Below are positions 30,130-39,100 of a stretch of 64,000 nucleotides of DNA, piece by piece; position 1 is the first letter of the stretch, and the number at the start of each line of letters is the position of its first letter. Below the pieces are notes generated by a model. That model did not search any database, was not told the DNA's origin, and saw only the letters and a list, made by a program, of their open reading frames with translations. A program made the translations under genes and the position numbers. This DNA is from CAVQUE01 sp046290435 (GTDB lineage Bacteria; Actinomycetota; Acidimicrobiia; Acidimicrobiales; UBA8592): assembly GCA_046290435.1 (NCBI GenBank), contig JBKAGO010000034.1:62001-126000 (forward strand), in the 5' to 3' direction.

Positions 30130-30158
30130 GATCCTCCTCTCGGGTTCGTGGGAATGCT

Positions 30159-31919
30159 CTACCCGCTTCGAGACGGCTCAACCGGGGATGCGAACTCGAC
30201 CTCGTGGCGAAGCAGCGGCGCACCGGTCCAGTCCCTCCCGGTCAGCACGATGCGGACGGCGTCGCCGGAATCGAAGACGTCGATCGTGCCGAACTGACCG
30301 CCTTCGGCGACGACTCCCTCGCTGTAGGGGCCGCCCTTGATCCTCCCTGGCCGATCCAGCGGCGCCGCGTGGAGGAGGGGGAACCCGCCGTCGCCGTCGG
30401 CGCTGTAGTCGGTGTTGGAGCCGTCGTCGATGGCGACCATGTGCGCGTCGCCGCTCACCATCACCAGGTTGTCGATCCCGGCGTCGGCGATGGCTTCGGC
30501 GATCGCCCGGCGCTCCGAGGGGAACGCCCCCCAGTGATCGGCGTCGGGATCGACCTCGGCGACCCACGGCACCGCATTGACCCAGACGACGGCCGCATGG
30601 GTGCGCGACGCGGTGGTGAGCTCGTCGATCAGCCAGGCCCGTTGCTCGTCGCCGAGCATCGAGCGGAACTCCAGTGGGATGACGCTGGGATCGCGCATGG
30701 AACGCGTGTCGGTGAGCACGAAGCGCACCCGCCCGACCGAGAACGCCTGGTTGATGGGGTCATCGGGGCCGGCGAGCGGGTAGCTCGGGACCCGCTCGCG
30801 GTAGGCGGCCATCGCTGCGGGGCGCGCCGGGGACGTGATGTCGGACTCGTCGCCCGCGTAGTCGTGGTCGTCCCACACATAGGCGGTCGGCACGCTGCGG
30901 TAGAGCGCTGCCTGCGCCGGCTGACGGAGTGTCAGGTCGAGGACCTCTCGGTAGGCCTCGATGTCGTTCTCGATCACATCGCCGTAGTGGAAGTCGCCGG
31001 TCATGACGTAGAAGAGGGGATCGGCTGCCCTGATGGCGTCGAAGACGGCGCCGTTGCTGCCGACCCGGGCGCACGCTCCCACCGCAACGGTGAAGTCGGC
31101 TGTTCCGACCGGGAAGGTCCGGAACGTGCCGGCTCGGACGAGGTCCACGAGCCCGTCGACGGCGACGGCGTAGTGGTAGCGGCGATCCGGGTCCAGGTCG
31201 TCGAGCACGAAGGTGACGACGTCGGCCTCGACGCTCGCTGGCTCGATCCAGGCCGGTGTGGTGAGCTCATCGGTGTCGTCGATTGCGAGCCGCACGCGTG
31301 CGAAGTCCTCGGTGATCTTCGCCTTGATCACGGCGCCCTCGCCGGTGACGCCACCGCTCCAGATCCACTCGACGGTGCTGGGAGGCAACGCCACGAACGT
31401 GGAGGGCGGGTGCGTCGGTCCGTAGAGCTGGTCGTAGACATGCTGGCCGACCGCCACGCCGAGAGTGGTCGACACCAGCGCAGCGAAGAGCCACGTCAGG
31501 CCGACTGTGGCGCGGTGCGTCGCCAGGTCGACGAGGACCCAGCACAGCGCAGGGATGGCGAAGCCGGCGACGACCAGCAGCGCATGGGGGGCGACGAGTT
31601 GCTGGACCGCGAACACGGTGAGCGCCCCGGCGGCGAACCCCGCGATCGTCCCGGCGAGCATCTCCCAGCGCAGAGCGAGGACGACGGCGGCGACGAACAC
31701 GACCCCGAGCGCCGGGCGGACCGAGATCTCGAAGGCCGCGCCGCCGGGACGGAAGTCGAGCCAACCGGCGTTGCGGCCGAGCCAGGTGAGCGCCACCGTG
31801 CTCAACGCCACCACGAACGCAACCGCGTTGAGCCACTGCCGTACTTCGCGCCGTATGCGCAGGGCGGGCTCGTGGGACCGCGGGGTCTCGGATGCCGGGT
31901 GCGGGGAGGAGTCGGTCAT
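30159..31919 (-). CDS. Membrane-anchored PhoD-like metallophosphatase
   Basis: A 586-aa protein. About five hydrophobic segments (residues 30-170) precede an extracytoplasmic domain. A fibronectin-like N-domain (about 195-285) is followed by the PhoD-type metallophosphatase core with VMTGDFHYGD, YVWDDHDYAGDE and VMVSGDAHM, which bind the two metals. PhoD enzymes hydrolyse phosphodiesters and monoesters outside the cell. The membrane-bound N-terminus is unusual for PhoD, which normally has a Tat signal. The ATG at 31919 is 49 nt after the PEP/PAP2 fusion stop, so they likely share an mRNA. The TAG stop lies within a GGGTAG motif. Confidence 0.85.
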   Translation of the reverse strand: MTDSSPHPASETPRSHEPALRIRREVRQWLNAVAFVVALSTVALTWLGRNAGWLDFRPGGAAFEISVRPALGVVFVAAVVLALRWEMLAGTIAGFAAGALTVFAVQQLVAPHALLVVAGFAIPALCWVLVDLATHRATVGLTWLFAALVSTTLGVAVGQHVYDQLYGPTHPPSTFVALPPSTVEWIWSGGVTGEGAVIKAKITEDFARVRLAIDDTDELTTPAWIEPASVEADVVTFVLDDLDPDRRYHYAVAVDGLVDLVRAGTFRTFPVGTADFTVAVGACARVGSNGAVFDAIRAADPLFYVMTGDFHYGDVIENDIEAYREVLDLTLRQPAQAALYRSVPTAYVWDDHDYAGDESDITSPARPAAMAAYRERVPSYPLAGPDDPINQAFSVGRVRFVLTDTRSMRDPSVIPLEFRSMLGDEQRAWLIDELTTASRTHAAVVWVNAVPWVAEVDPDADHWGAFPSERRAIAEAIADAGIDNLVMVSGDAHMVAIDDGSNTDYSADGDGGFPLLHAAPLDRPGRIKGGPYSEGVVAEGGQFGTIDVFDSGDAVRIVLTGRDWTGAPLLRHEVEFASPVEPSRSG

Positions 31920-31968
31920 GGGAGCGAGGATGGGGAGGGGGTGGATGGGTCTGGGCGGGAGGTGTCGG

Positions 31969-34900
31969 TCACGGGTCGGGGTCGGCGGCTCGGTGCAGGG
32001 CGGTGACCAGGGCGACGCCGAGCAGGAATCCGGCCAGCTGATCGCTGGGCCAGTGGCCACCGGTGCGTACGGCGTCGGTCAGGACCACGGCCAGCACCGG
32101 GGCCACCACGGCGGCGGCGACCACGCCGGTCCACCGGCGACGGGTTGCTGTTGCCACGACCAGGGGGAGCGCGCCCAGGATGAGGGTGCTCTGGAGGGCG
32201 TGCCCGCCGGGGAACGAATCCATCTCGCCGACGTGGATGGACGTCTCCGGACGGGAGCGGGCGATCATCGCGCCGAGCGCGCGGTTGGTGACACCGGCGG
32301 CGACCACGGCCAGGGGGAATGCGATGGCCAGGCGCCGGTTGCGCCATGCTGCGGCGCCTGCGACCACGGCGAGGGGGATGATCCACTCGGGACGGCCGAG
32401 GATCACGAGCCACTCGGGTCCGATCCGGCCGGTGTCGGCGGTGATCCCCAGCCAGTCCTGCTGCACGACGCGATCGACCCGGTCGAGCCACCCGTCGGCG
32501 AAGGTCGCGAGCAGGGTCGCCAACGCGAAGCCGACCACTGCGACCACGCCCACGACAGTCGCCGGCGGGGGAGGCGGCGGGTCGAGCCGGGTCGCCGGGA
32601 GCGAGCGGCGCACGGCCGCGGGAACGTCGGGGTGGCGCGCCACGGCCACGGCGACCACGACGGCGGCCACCGCGATGTTGGCCGCACCGGCCAGTCCGAG
32701 GGCCCACCCGATGTCGTCCACGCCGTCCTCGGCACCCGACCATCCGATCCCGGCCACGACCGCCGCCGCCAGCGCCAGACCGGCGGCGATGACCGCGTAG
32801 CCCGCCCGGCTGCGGAGTCCGGTGGCCGAGCGGGCGACGCTGTCCCAGCCGTCGAGGACGCCGCATGCGATCGCCAGGCCCCGGACCTCACCGCGGCGCG
32901 CCATCTTCGTGCGGCTGCGCTCGCTGCTGACCGGTTGGGCGAGGCCGGCGACGACCGACATCAGCGCACCGGCGCCCATGAGCCCGGCGACGAATACCCC
33001 CATCCGCTGCGCGGTATCGTCCCATGCTGCGGCCAGGGGGCGCTGCGGTGCGATCGGCGCGGCGGCCATCGTCCTGGTGTCGCCTGCGCCGTCGACGCCG
33101 CTCCCGTTGCCCGTGCCCGCGCCCGTGCTGTTGGCCTCACGGCCGCCGGCGCCGGTTTCGCCGTCGGGTCGGTCGGCATCGAGGATGGTCACCGTGCCGG
33201 CGGTGCCGTCGACGATCACGGTGGCGTCGGGCACGTCGGCCAGACGCTGCACCAGGCCCTCGACGTTGGTGACCGCAGGGATGCCGAGCTCGCGGGCGAC
33301 GATCGCCGCGTGCGACAACGGGCCGCCGCGTTCGACGACGACAGCGCCGGCCCGCATGAACAACGGGGCCCACGACGCATCGGTCGAGGTGGCGACGAGG
33401 ACATCACCGCGGGTCAACCGGTCGGTGCCGGGATTCGTGATGACGCCGACCTGGCCCTCGTAGCGCCCCGGGCTGGCTGCCCAGCCCTCGATGCTGTCGC
33501 CGACCGCATCGAGCGGACGCGCGTTGGCCGGCGTGCCGTCGAAGACCCGCGGCAACGGCCCGGCCCTCTCCGCAGCGGTCGCGGCTCGCCGACGATGGTC
33601 GAGTACATCGGGATCGGGGACGTCGCCGGCGAGCAGCGCCGGTGCCAGGCCGAACACGGCGAGCAGTTCCACGTCGTGGGCGTCGTCGAGCGATCCGCGT
33701 GCGGCGAGGCGTTCGCCGATCTCGAGGGCGCAGCGTCGGACCGAACCGCCGCAGACCAGCAGCGACGCCTTCGTGCGCTCGCGCAACAACAGGAGGGATG
33801 CAGCGTCGTCTGCCTCGCGCCGGAGGTACCGCAGACGCACGTCGACCACCTGGTTGGACACCAGCCGCGCCAGGCGCCAGGTCGGTGCCCGGCGCAGCTC
33901 CTGCTCGAGATCGGCCAGCGCCTCGCGTCTGGTCTCGTGTGCATCGGTCGGTGACGGCTTGCCGAGCTCCTGGTCGACGGTCATCCAGGCCAGGTGGGGG
34001 ACCTCGTTCCATGCGGCACCGCCCATGATCCGGGTCGAACCGGCGCGGCGCAGGCAATGACGGAACTGCGCCAACAGCTCTCTGCCGGCTGCCGACCGTT
34101 CGAGCGCAGCGCGGGAGGTCGCCCAGTCCTCGCCGACGACCGAGCGGAGTTCGCCGTCGCTGCGCAGCCGTTCGACGACGGGTTCGATCGCCATGCTGAT
34201 GCGCGCTCTGCGGTCGCGGCCGTCGTTGCGGGTCAGGCGTTGTGCGGCCTCGGCAGCGTCGGCGTCGCCGAGGTACCGCCCGAGGAAGGACTCGAGGCTG
34301 CTGTAGGCCGCGGCTGCCATGGCGGCGACGGCGATCTCGGCGCTCACGACGAGCTGTGCGGTGTGGAGCAGCCGGTTCCAGTAGGCGACGAGGTCGCTGT
34401 CGTCGAGGTCGCCCAGGGCCGGCTCGGATGCGATCAACCGGTCCACCGCGGCATTGATCGTCACGGCCCGCTGTGTCGCCGCCCGGCGCGCACGCAGTAC
34501 GCGAGTACTCTGCACCAGCGATCCGATGTGGCCCGGGCCCGCGTCGGAGCCGCCTGCGGCGTCGGACCCGTCGTCGGCTGCGTCGGTACCACCGCCGACG
34601 GTCGAGGCACCGAAGTACTGCTCCTCGAGGTCGCGCGCCGAGCCGCCCGGGATGCTCGATGCCGCGGTGCGCATCGCGTCGAGGTTCAGCACCGCTCGGC
34701 CGCGGAAGCGACCGAGTAGCACGTGCTCACGCGTGAGCGTGCGGGCGTCGCCTCCGAGCACGTCGAACAGCGACCGGAAACCGTTCTCGATGCACCACGA
34801 GTTGAGCGTCCACGACAGCGGCGACAACACGCCGGGCAGCATCTCGGCGATGCCGGCGGTCGTGTAGGTGGTCGCCTCGCCGCACGAGACGTCGAAACCG

Positions 34901-35766
34901 TCGTCGAGGTCTGCACCGCCTGCGCCGCCGAGCGCCGTGGTGGTGATGGGCCGTGCCTGGAGGAACCAGACGGCACCGTCGGCGACGGCGTACTCGATGT
35001 CCATCGGTACACCGAACGCCTCCTCGATGGCGAGCGCGCCCGCACCCAGGTCGCGTAACTCGGGAGCGATCGCTCCGAGTTCGGCGGCGAGATCATCGCG
35101 GTCGACGACGTGGGCCTCGGGCGTGACGTCGCCCGAGACGAGCTGCTCGCCCTGCCCTTCGACGATCTCGAGGCGGGCACGGTCGGGGTCGCCGGGATCG
35201 GCGGTGAAGAGCACCCCCGCCCGCTCGGCGTGGATCATGTCCATGATGAGCACCGCCATCGCGACCTCGTCGTCGTCCATGCCGAGGCGTCGTCGGTACA
35301 ACCGTGGCGCGGGGTGCCACAGCGACGCCCACACTGCCTTCACCGCGTCGCCGAGCTGGTCGGGCTCGACGCCGATGATGGACTCGTACTGGCCGGCGAA
35401 GGACGCGTCGTCCATGTCCTCGGCGGTCGCGGAGGATCGCACCGCGTACGGTCCCGGCCCCAGCTCGTCCACGACGCGTGCGAGCGCGGTGGCGACCGCC
35501 TCGGGCACAGCCGCCCGGGCGAAGGCAGCATCGACGGCCTCGCGCCGATGCTCGTGGCCTGCTGGATCGTCGGGCACCTCCGAGCGCCATCTGCCGATGG
35601 TGTCGTGGAGGGGTCCGTCGGTGGCGCAACGGTACGCATCGGCGTCCAGGGCGACGGCGTGGGGGACACGGAGCCCCAGCGCGATCAGCCGATCGAGGGC
35701 GGCGGCCTTGCCTCCGATGTCGGTGCCGGTGGCTTCGCCGTTCAGGGCGACGAGGTGATCGGTCAC
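31969..35766 (-). CDS. PEP-utilising-enzyme/PAP2 phosphatase fusion
   Basis: A 1265-aa protein combining two families not normally joined. Residues 1-310 are an ATP-grasp PPDK/PEP-synthase N-domain (LNGEATGTDIGGKAAALDRL; YAVRSSATAEDMDDASFAGQ). Residues 330-760 are a helical middle starting EMLPGVLSPLSW, as in rifampin-phosphotransferase-like proteins. The swivelling phospho-His domain at about 780-870 holds GGPLSHAAIVARELG with His819. After a low-complexity linker come several membrane segments (about 900-1265) with PAP2 motifs: ARSRP, SFPGGHA and RTGGHWPSDQ, giving the catalytic His residues. A phosphoryl transfer enzyme tethered to a lipid phosphatase is implied. GTG at 35766 overlaps the upstream stop (GTGA). 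Confidence 0.85.
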   Translation of the reverse strand: MTDHLVALNGEATGTDIGGKAAALDRLIALGLRVPHAVALDADAYRCATDGPLHDTIGRWRSEVPDDPAGHEHRREAVDAAFARAAVPEAVATALARVVDELGPGPYAVRSSATAEDMDDASFAGQYESIIGVEPDQLGDAVKAVWASLWHPAPRLYRRRLGMDDDEVAMAVLIMDMIHAERAGVLFTADPGDPDRARLEIVEGQGEQLVSGDVTPEAHVVDRDDLAAELGAIAPELRDLGAGALAIEEAFGVPMDIEYAVADGAVWFLQARPITTTALGGAGGADLDDGFDVSCGEATTYTTAGIAEMLPGVLSPLSWTLNSWCIENGFRSLFDVLGGDARTLTREHVLLGRFRGRAVLNLDAMRTAASSIPGGSARDLEEQYFGASTVGGGTDAADDGSDAAGGSDAGPGHIGSLVQSTRVLRARRAATQRAVTINAAVDRLIASEPALGDLDDSDLVAYWNRLLHTAQLVVSAEIAVAAMAAAAYSSLESFLGRYLGDADAAEAAQRLTRNDGRDRRARISMAIEPVVERLRSDGELRSVVGEDWATSRAALERSAAGRELLAQFRHCLRRAGSTRIMGGAAWNEVPHLAWMTVDQELGKPSPTDAHETRREALADLEQELRRAPTWRLARLVSNQVVDVRLRYLRREADDAASLLLLRERTKASLLVCGGSVRRCALEIGERLAARGSLDDAHDVELLAVFGLAPALLAGDVPDPDVLDHRRRAATAAERAGPLPRVFDGTPANARPLDAVGDSIEGWAASPGRYEGQVGVITNPGTDRLTRGDVLVATSTDASWAPLFMRAGAVVVERGGPLSHAAIVARELGIPAVTNVEGLVQRLADVPDATVIVDGTAGTVTILDADRPDGETGAGGREANSTGAGTGNGSGVDGAGDTRTMAAAPIAPQRPLAAAWDDTAQRMGVFVAGLMGAGALMSVVAGLAQPVSSERSRTKMARRGEVRGLAIACGVLDGWDSVARSATGLRSRAGYAVIAAGLALAAAVVAGIGWSGAEDGVDDIGWALGLAGAANIAVAAVVVAVAVARHPDVPAAVRRSLPATRLDPPPPPPATVVGVVAVVGFALATLLATFADGWLDRVDRVVQQDWLGITADTGRIGPEWLVILGRPEWIIPLAVVAGAAAWRNRRLAIAFPLAVVAAGVTNRALGAMIARSRPETSIHVGEMDSFPGGHALQSTLILGALPLVVATATRRRWTGVVAAAVVAPVLAVVLTDAVRTGGHWPSDQLAGFLLGVALVTALHRAADPDP

Positions 35767-36074
35767 CGCTGTGGGTCCGGGAGCGGGTCCTCGGCGGGCG
35801 AGAAACCCGCCCGGAGACGGGCGACGGCCCGGTTCACGAGGTCGTCGGCGGACTCGCCCGTCACCGCCGAGGTGCGGGCGACCCACACGGCGAGGTCGTC
35901 ACGCAGCCGCACCGGGGGATGGAGTGCGGCGATGAGGTGGACCAGATTACCGATCAACAGAACCGTGAAGGCCAGCGACGCACCGAGGTGATCCGCGGCG
36001 ATCGCCCCGATCAGTCCTGCGGCGGCAGTTGCACTCAGGGTGATGATCGGGGCGATGCGTCGGGCGAGGTCCAT
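35763..36074 (-). CDS. Small membrane protein, first gene of the PEP/PAP2 operon
   Basis: A 103-aa protein with two hydrophobic segments in the first 55 residues (IAPIITLSATAAAGLIGAIA and ASLAFTVLLIGNLVHLIAAL) and a soluble C-terminal tail (VTGESADDLVNRAVARLRAG) that looks like a short helical domain. I do not recognise a family. Its TGA overlaps the GTG of the fusion gene, so translation is coupled. A SigF-like promoter ends 11 nt before the ATG. Confidence 0.72.
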   Translation of the reverse strand: MDLARRIAPIITLSATAAAGLIGAIAADHLGASLAFTVLLIGNLVHLIAALHPPVRLRDDLAVWVARTSAVTGESADDLVNRAVARLRAGFSPAEDPLPDPQR

Positions 36075-36085
36075 GGCGGTCGGAC

Positions 36086-36110
36086 CTACCCCACGGGGAC
36101 TCCGGTAAAC
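36086..36110 (-). promoter_or_regulatory. SigB/SigF-like promoter, near-leaderless spacing
   Basis: Minus strand GTTT (36110-36107), 15 nt, GGGTAG (36091-36086), 11 nt before the ATG at 36074. A degenerate copy of the same 25-bp segment lies directly upstream (about 36111-36137). Confidence 0.65.
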
Positions 36111-36167
36111 CGGCCCGATGGGGACTCCGGCAAACCGGCGCCGACGATCGACGCCGGCGCCGGACGG

Positions 36168-36494
36168 TCATTCGTCGAGTTCGGCGTCGGCGTCGGGCTC
36201 GTCGACATCGACGCTGCCAGGATCGACGTCCACGTCGACGTCACCGGGGTCGACGTCGACGTCGGGAAGGTCTGCATCGAACTCGGCGTCGGGAAGTTCG
36301 ACGTCGACGTCGCCGGAGTCGACGTCTGCGTCGAACACGTCGGCCCAGAAGAGGGCCGCGATGATCAGACCGATCACGACGAGCGCGATCACCAACCACA
36401 TCAGCCAGTTGCGGCCGTCGCCCCCGCCGATCGAGCGGTGCGATGTCGCGCCTGGCCGGTCGGTGGTGGTGTCTGTATCGGGCCGATTCGCCAT
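36168..36494 (-). CDS. Single-pass membrane protein with acidic Asp-Val repeat tail
   Basis: A 108-aa protein. A short hydrophilic N-terminus is followed by one membrane segment at about 30-50 (WLMWLVIALVVIGLIIAALF). The outer or C-terminal half is built almost only of Asp, Val and Pro in short repeats (DVDVDPGDVDV, DADLPDVD) ending AELDE, with net charge strongly negative. The tail might bind calcium or other cations, or be a spacer; this is a guess. GTTT-N16-GGGCAG lies 37 nt upstream. The Asp/Val codons use gac, gtc and tcg-rich DNA, so the gene is also a DNA-level repeat. Confidence 0.72.
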   Translation of the reverse strand: MANRPDTDTTTDRPGATSHRSIGGGDGRNWLMWLVIALVVIGLIIAALFWADVFDADVDSGDVDVELPDAEFDADLPDVDVDPGDVDVDVDPGSVDVDEPDADAELDE

Positions 36495-36531
36495 GGTGAG
36501 GTCCTTTCGTCGGCGACGTTCGTTGGTGGAA

Positions 36532-36557
36532 CTGCCCGGCGGTACCGACTCCGAAAC
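36532..36557 (-). promoter_or_regulatory. Putative SigB/SigF-like promoter
   Basis: Minus strand GTTT (36557-36554), 16 nt, GGGCAG (36537-36532), with AAAGGA 6 nt before the ATG at 36494. Confidence 0.55.
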
Positions 36558-36580
36558 GCCGTCACGCCGGAGCCTGTCGC

Positions 36581-37396
36581 TCATCCCACCAGGTCGGGGC
36601 GATCCGAGATGACTGCGTCCACGCCCAGTGCCTGGAGCCGTGACGCCTCGCCGGGGTCGTTCACCGTCCACACGTGAACGGCGACACCGGATCGGTGACA
36701 TGCATCGACCAGCCGGCGATCGACGATCGTCCTTTCGCGGTAGGTGGTCGGGAGCTGGACGACGTCGGCGAGGCGGGGGACCGGCAGCCGCAGCCGTGCC
36801 GCCACGACGGTGACGGCGATCTCGGGCTTCGCCATGGCGGTACACCAGCCCGGGCCGAGCCTCCGGCGGACGCGACGGAGCCGCCGCCAACCGAATGCGG
36901 CCACGCAGACCCGGGAGCGGGCGTCGGACTCGACCAGGATGCGCGCTGCGGGCTCGACGGTGGCATCGGTCTTGATGTCGATGTTGAAGAACGCGGTGGG
37001 GAACCGCTCGAGCAACTCGTCGAGGCGGACGAGGCCGTCGTCGGTCGCACGACCGTCGACGGTCGTGCGCACCGTGCGCAGCTCGGACCACGTGTGGTCC
37101 CCGATGGCGCCCGTCCCCGTCGTCGCTTCATCGAGACGTTCGTCGTGGAAGACCACGACGACGCCGTCGCGGCTGGCCTGCACGTCGGTCTCGAGGTGGT
37201 CGAAGCCCATCTCGAGAGCGGCGGCGAAGGCCCGTTCGGTGTTGCCCGGCGGATGCAGCGAGCTGGCGCCACGGTGGGCCAGCACGTCGGCCCGGCCCTC
37301 GACGAGGAACGGGTGCCGCTCACGTCGGCCGCCCCCCTGCTCGCCGTGCTCGTCGGAGCGATGGCTTTGCCGAGCGCGGGGATCGGCGGCGTTCAT
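36581..37396 (-). CDS. Glycerophosphodiester phosphodiesterase family protein
   Basis: A 271-aa GDPD. The catalytic His regions are seen as AHRGASSLHPPGNTERAF (His and Glu/Asn of the active site) and LETDVQASRDGVVVVFHDERLD (metal-binding Glu/Asp and second His). The C-terminal VHVWTVND and DAVISDRPDL are typical. It hydrolyses glycerophosphodiesters to glycerol-3-phosphate and an alcohol; with the patatin next to it, it suits turnover of membrane lipid. No clear signal peptide is seen, so it is probably cytoplasmic. The ATG at 37396 overlaps the patatin stop (ATGA). Confidence 0.9.
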   Translation of the reverse strand: MNAADPRARQSHRSDEHGEQGGGRRERHPFLVEGRADVLAHRGASSLHPPGNTERAFAAALEMGFDHLETDVQASRDGVVVVFHDERLDEATTGTGAIGDHTWSELRTVRTTVDGRATDDGLVRLDELLERFPTAFFNIDIKTDATVEPAARILVESDARSRVCVAAFGWRRLRRVRRRLGPGWCTAMAKPEIAVTVVAARLRLPVPRLADVVQLPTTYRERTIVDRRLVDACHRSGVAVHVWTVNDPGEASRLQALGVDAVISDRPDLVG

Positions 37397-38886
37397 CGCG
37401 ATGGCTTCCTGCGGCGGCGGACGAGCTCGGCAGGTGACGGGATCGCCTCGCGCGTCAACACGTGGCCGACGCGCATCGCCAGCAGGGCCAGGCGCCATCT
37501 GCCCGACCAGCTGAGCTCCGCGACGCTGTCGTGGGAGACGACGATGTCGTCCGAGTTCATCTCGCCGGCGGCGTCGAGGGTGGCCAGGACGGCATCGACG
37601 TCGTCGCGTGCGACACCCCGTTTCTCCAAGTGGTCGTCGACCCAGATCCGCGTGCACGACCAGCCGAGGGCGAAGTCGCTGCGGCGGATCTCCCGGTCGA
37701 GGAATCCGCCGAACGCGCCGACGAAGTCGCCGGCGAGCAGTTCGCCCACTCCGGCGTCGCTGCCATCGGCCTGGAGCAGCGGCGAGATGACGGCGACGTC
37801 GACGTGTTCCTTGTCTGCGATGCCGGCGAGCTCGGCGATCCGGCGCCCGACGTCGCCGGCGTCGTCACCGAGACGGTCTCGCAGGTCGTTCATGAGATCG
37901 TCGAGGCCCTCGAGCCGTTCGTTGACCTCGGAGATGGCCCGCAGATCGTCGTGCAGCGCCTGGGTCGGAAGCACCGACAGCGCGCGGGTCACGCCGTCGA
38001 GCCAGCTCGGGTCCGCGTCTGCATCGCTCCAGCGCCGACCGGCGCCCGGACCGGAGGAGCGCGGATCGACCACGACGTGGAGGCGCAGACTCGGATCGTC
38101 AACAGCGGTGCGTGCACGGGAGGCTTCGAGGATGCGGCCGACCGGCTCGGACTCGACGAGGCCGCCGTCGGTGTACCAGACGACTCCCTCGGGCGGGAAG
38201 TTCGTGATGCCGCGCCGCTCGTAGGAGTCGCGGTCGGCGCTGCGATCGAGCGAGCGCGGTGCGAACGCGGCCGGGTGTGATGCCGAGACGAGGACGGCGT
38301 CGAGCATCGAACCGTTCTCGGGCTGGGTGAGCGCTTCGCGTCCGGAGCGTGGCTCGACCTCGAAGGCCAGCCAGTCGGTGTAGGTGAGCGTCGAACTCGC
38401 AGTGCCGCCGGTGACGATCGGCGTGGTGAAGCCCAGCAGCGTGGTCAGTCCCACATGGACCGAGATCGGCGATCCGATCGGTTCGTGGACGCCGTAGGGG
38501 TGGCGCTCGGTGTCGTCGAGGAAGTCGATGAGCTCCGAACGCAGGTCGTCGAAGGCCAGAGGCGCGCCGCCGCCGCCGGTACGGAGCAGGTCCATGTCGA
38601 CCTCGTCGACCCAGGCCCGGCGCAGCATCGACGACGCGTCTCGCCCGGCGGCGAGGCAGTGGACGAACAGCATCGCCACGATCGACCCGGCCGAGGCCCC
38701 ACCGACGGCGTCGACGTGCACGGTATGGCCCCGGCTGCGCAGCGAGTTCATCACGACCGCCAGGGCTGCGGTCGCTCCGCCCTGGAACGCACCGAGCGAG
38801 GCCGATCCCGGCAGGGTGAGCGACAGCCGGATCGTCGACGCTTCGTCGCCGGTCGGGTCTGATCTGTGCGCGGTGTCGTCTGCCAT
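37393..38886 (-). CDS. Patatin-like phospholipase
   Basis: A 497-aa serine hydrolase of the patatin type. SLTLPGSASLGAFQGGA gives the Gly-rich oxyanion region, VGGASAGSIVAML the GxSxG-like nucleophile serine, and WYTDGGLVES the catalytic Asp. The C-terminal 200 residues (SEVNERLEGLDDLMNDLRDR) are helical and not assigned. It would release fatty acids from phospholipids, giving glycerophosphodiesters for the coupled GDPD. Start ATG at 38886; a longer open frame reaches across the intergenic region without homology. No signal peptide is seen. Confidence 0.88.
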   Translation of the reverse strand: MADDTAHRSDPTGDEASTIRLSLTLPGSASLGAFQGGATAALAVVMNSLRSRGHTVHVDAVGGASAGSIVAMLFVHCLAAGRDASSMLRRAWVDEVDMDLLRTGGGGAPLAFDDLRSELIDFLDDTERHPYGVHEPIGSPISVHVGLTTLLGFTTPIVTGGTASSTLTYTDWLAFEVEPRSGREALTQPENGSMLDAVLVSASHPAAFAPRSLDRSADRDSYERRGITNFPPEGVVWYTDGGLVESEPVGRILEASRARTAVDDPSLRLHVVVDPRSSGPGAGRRWSDADADPSWLDGVTRALSVLPTQALHDDLRAISEVNERLEGLDDLMNDLRDRLGDDAGDVGRRIAELAGIADKEHVDVAVISPLLQADGSDAGVGELLAGDFVGAFGGFLDREIRRSDFALGWSCTRIWVDDHLEKRGVARDDVDAVLATLDAAGEMNSDDIVVSHDSVAELSWSGRWRLALLAMRVGHVLTREAIPSPAELVRRRRKPSR

Positions 38887-38937
38887 GGTGGCCGTCTCGG
38901 GGTGGGCTGGTCGCCCGGATCCGCGGGCGTTGGCGGG

Positions 38938-38963
38938 ATATCCGCAGATCTGGGTAGCGAAAC
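38938..38963 (-). promoter_or_regulatory. Weak SigB/SigF-like element upstream of the patatin gene
   Basis: Minus strand GTTT (38963-38960), 16 nt, GGATAT (38943-38938), 51 nt before the patatin ATG. It has one mismatch in the -10 core. The whole 214-nt divergent gap (38887-39100) shows nothing else I can name. Confidence 0.3.
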
Positions 38964-39100
38964 ATCGCGGCCGATGGGTTTCGCCGCCGGACCACGGCCC
39001 GGTGGCGGGATACCGGGTGGACCCACCCCGCGGGGTGTTTCCACCCGCGACGACCGGCTGCTGGTTGCAATCGCGACAGCGACGTGTCGAAGATGGCCCG

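Noticed and set aside
31465..33954. 829-codon plus-strand open frame opposite the PEP/PAP2 and PhoD genes
   Set aside because: Very low-complexity Gly/Asp/Arg composition and antisense to well-supported proteins.
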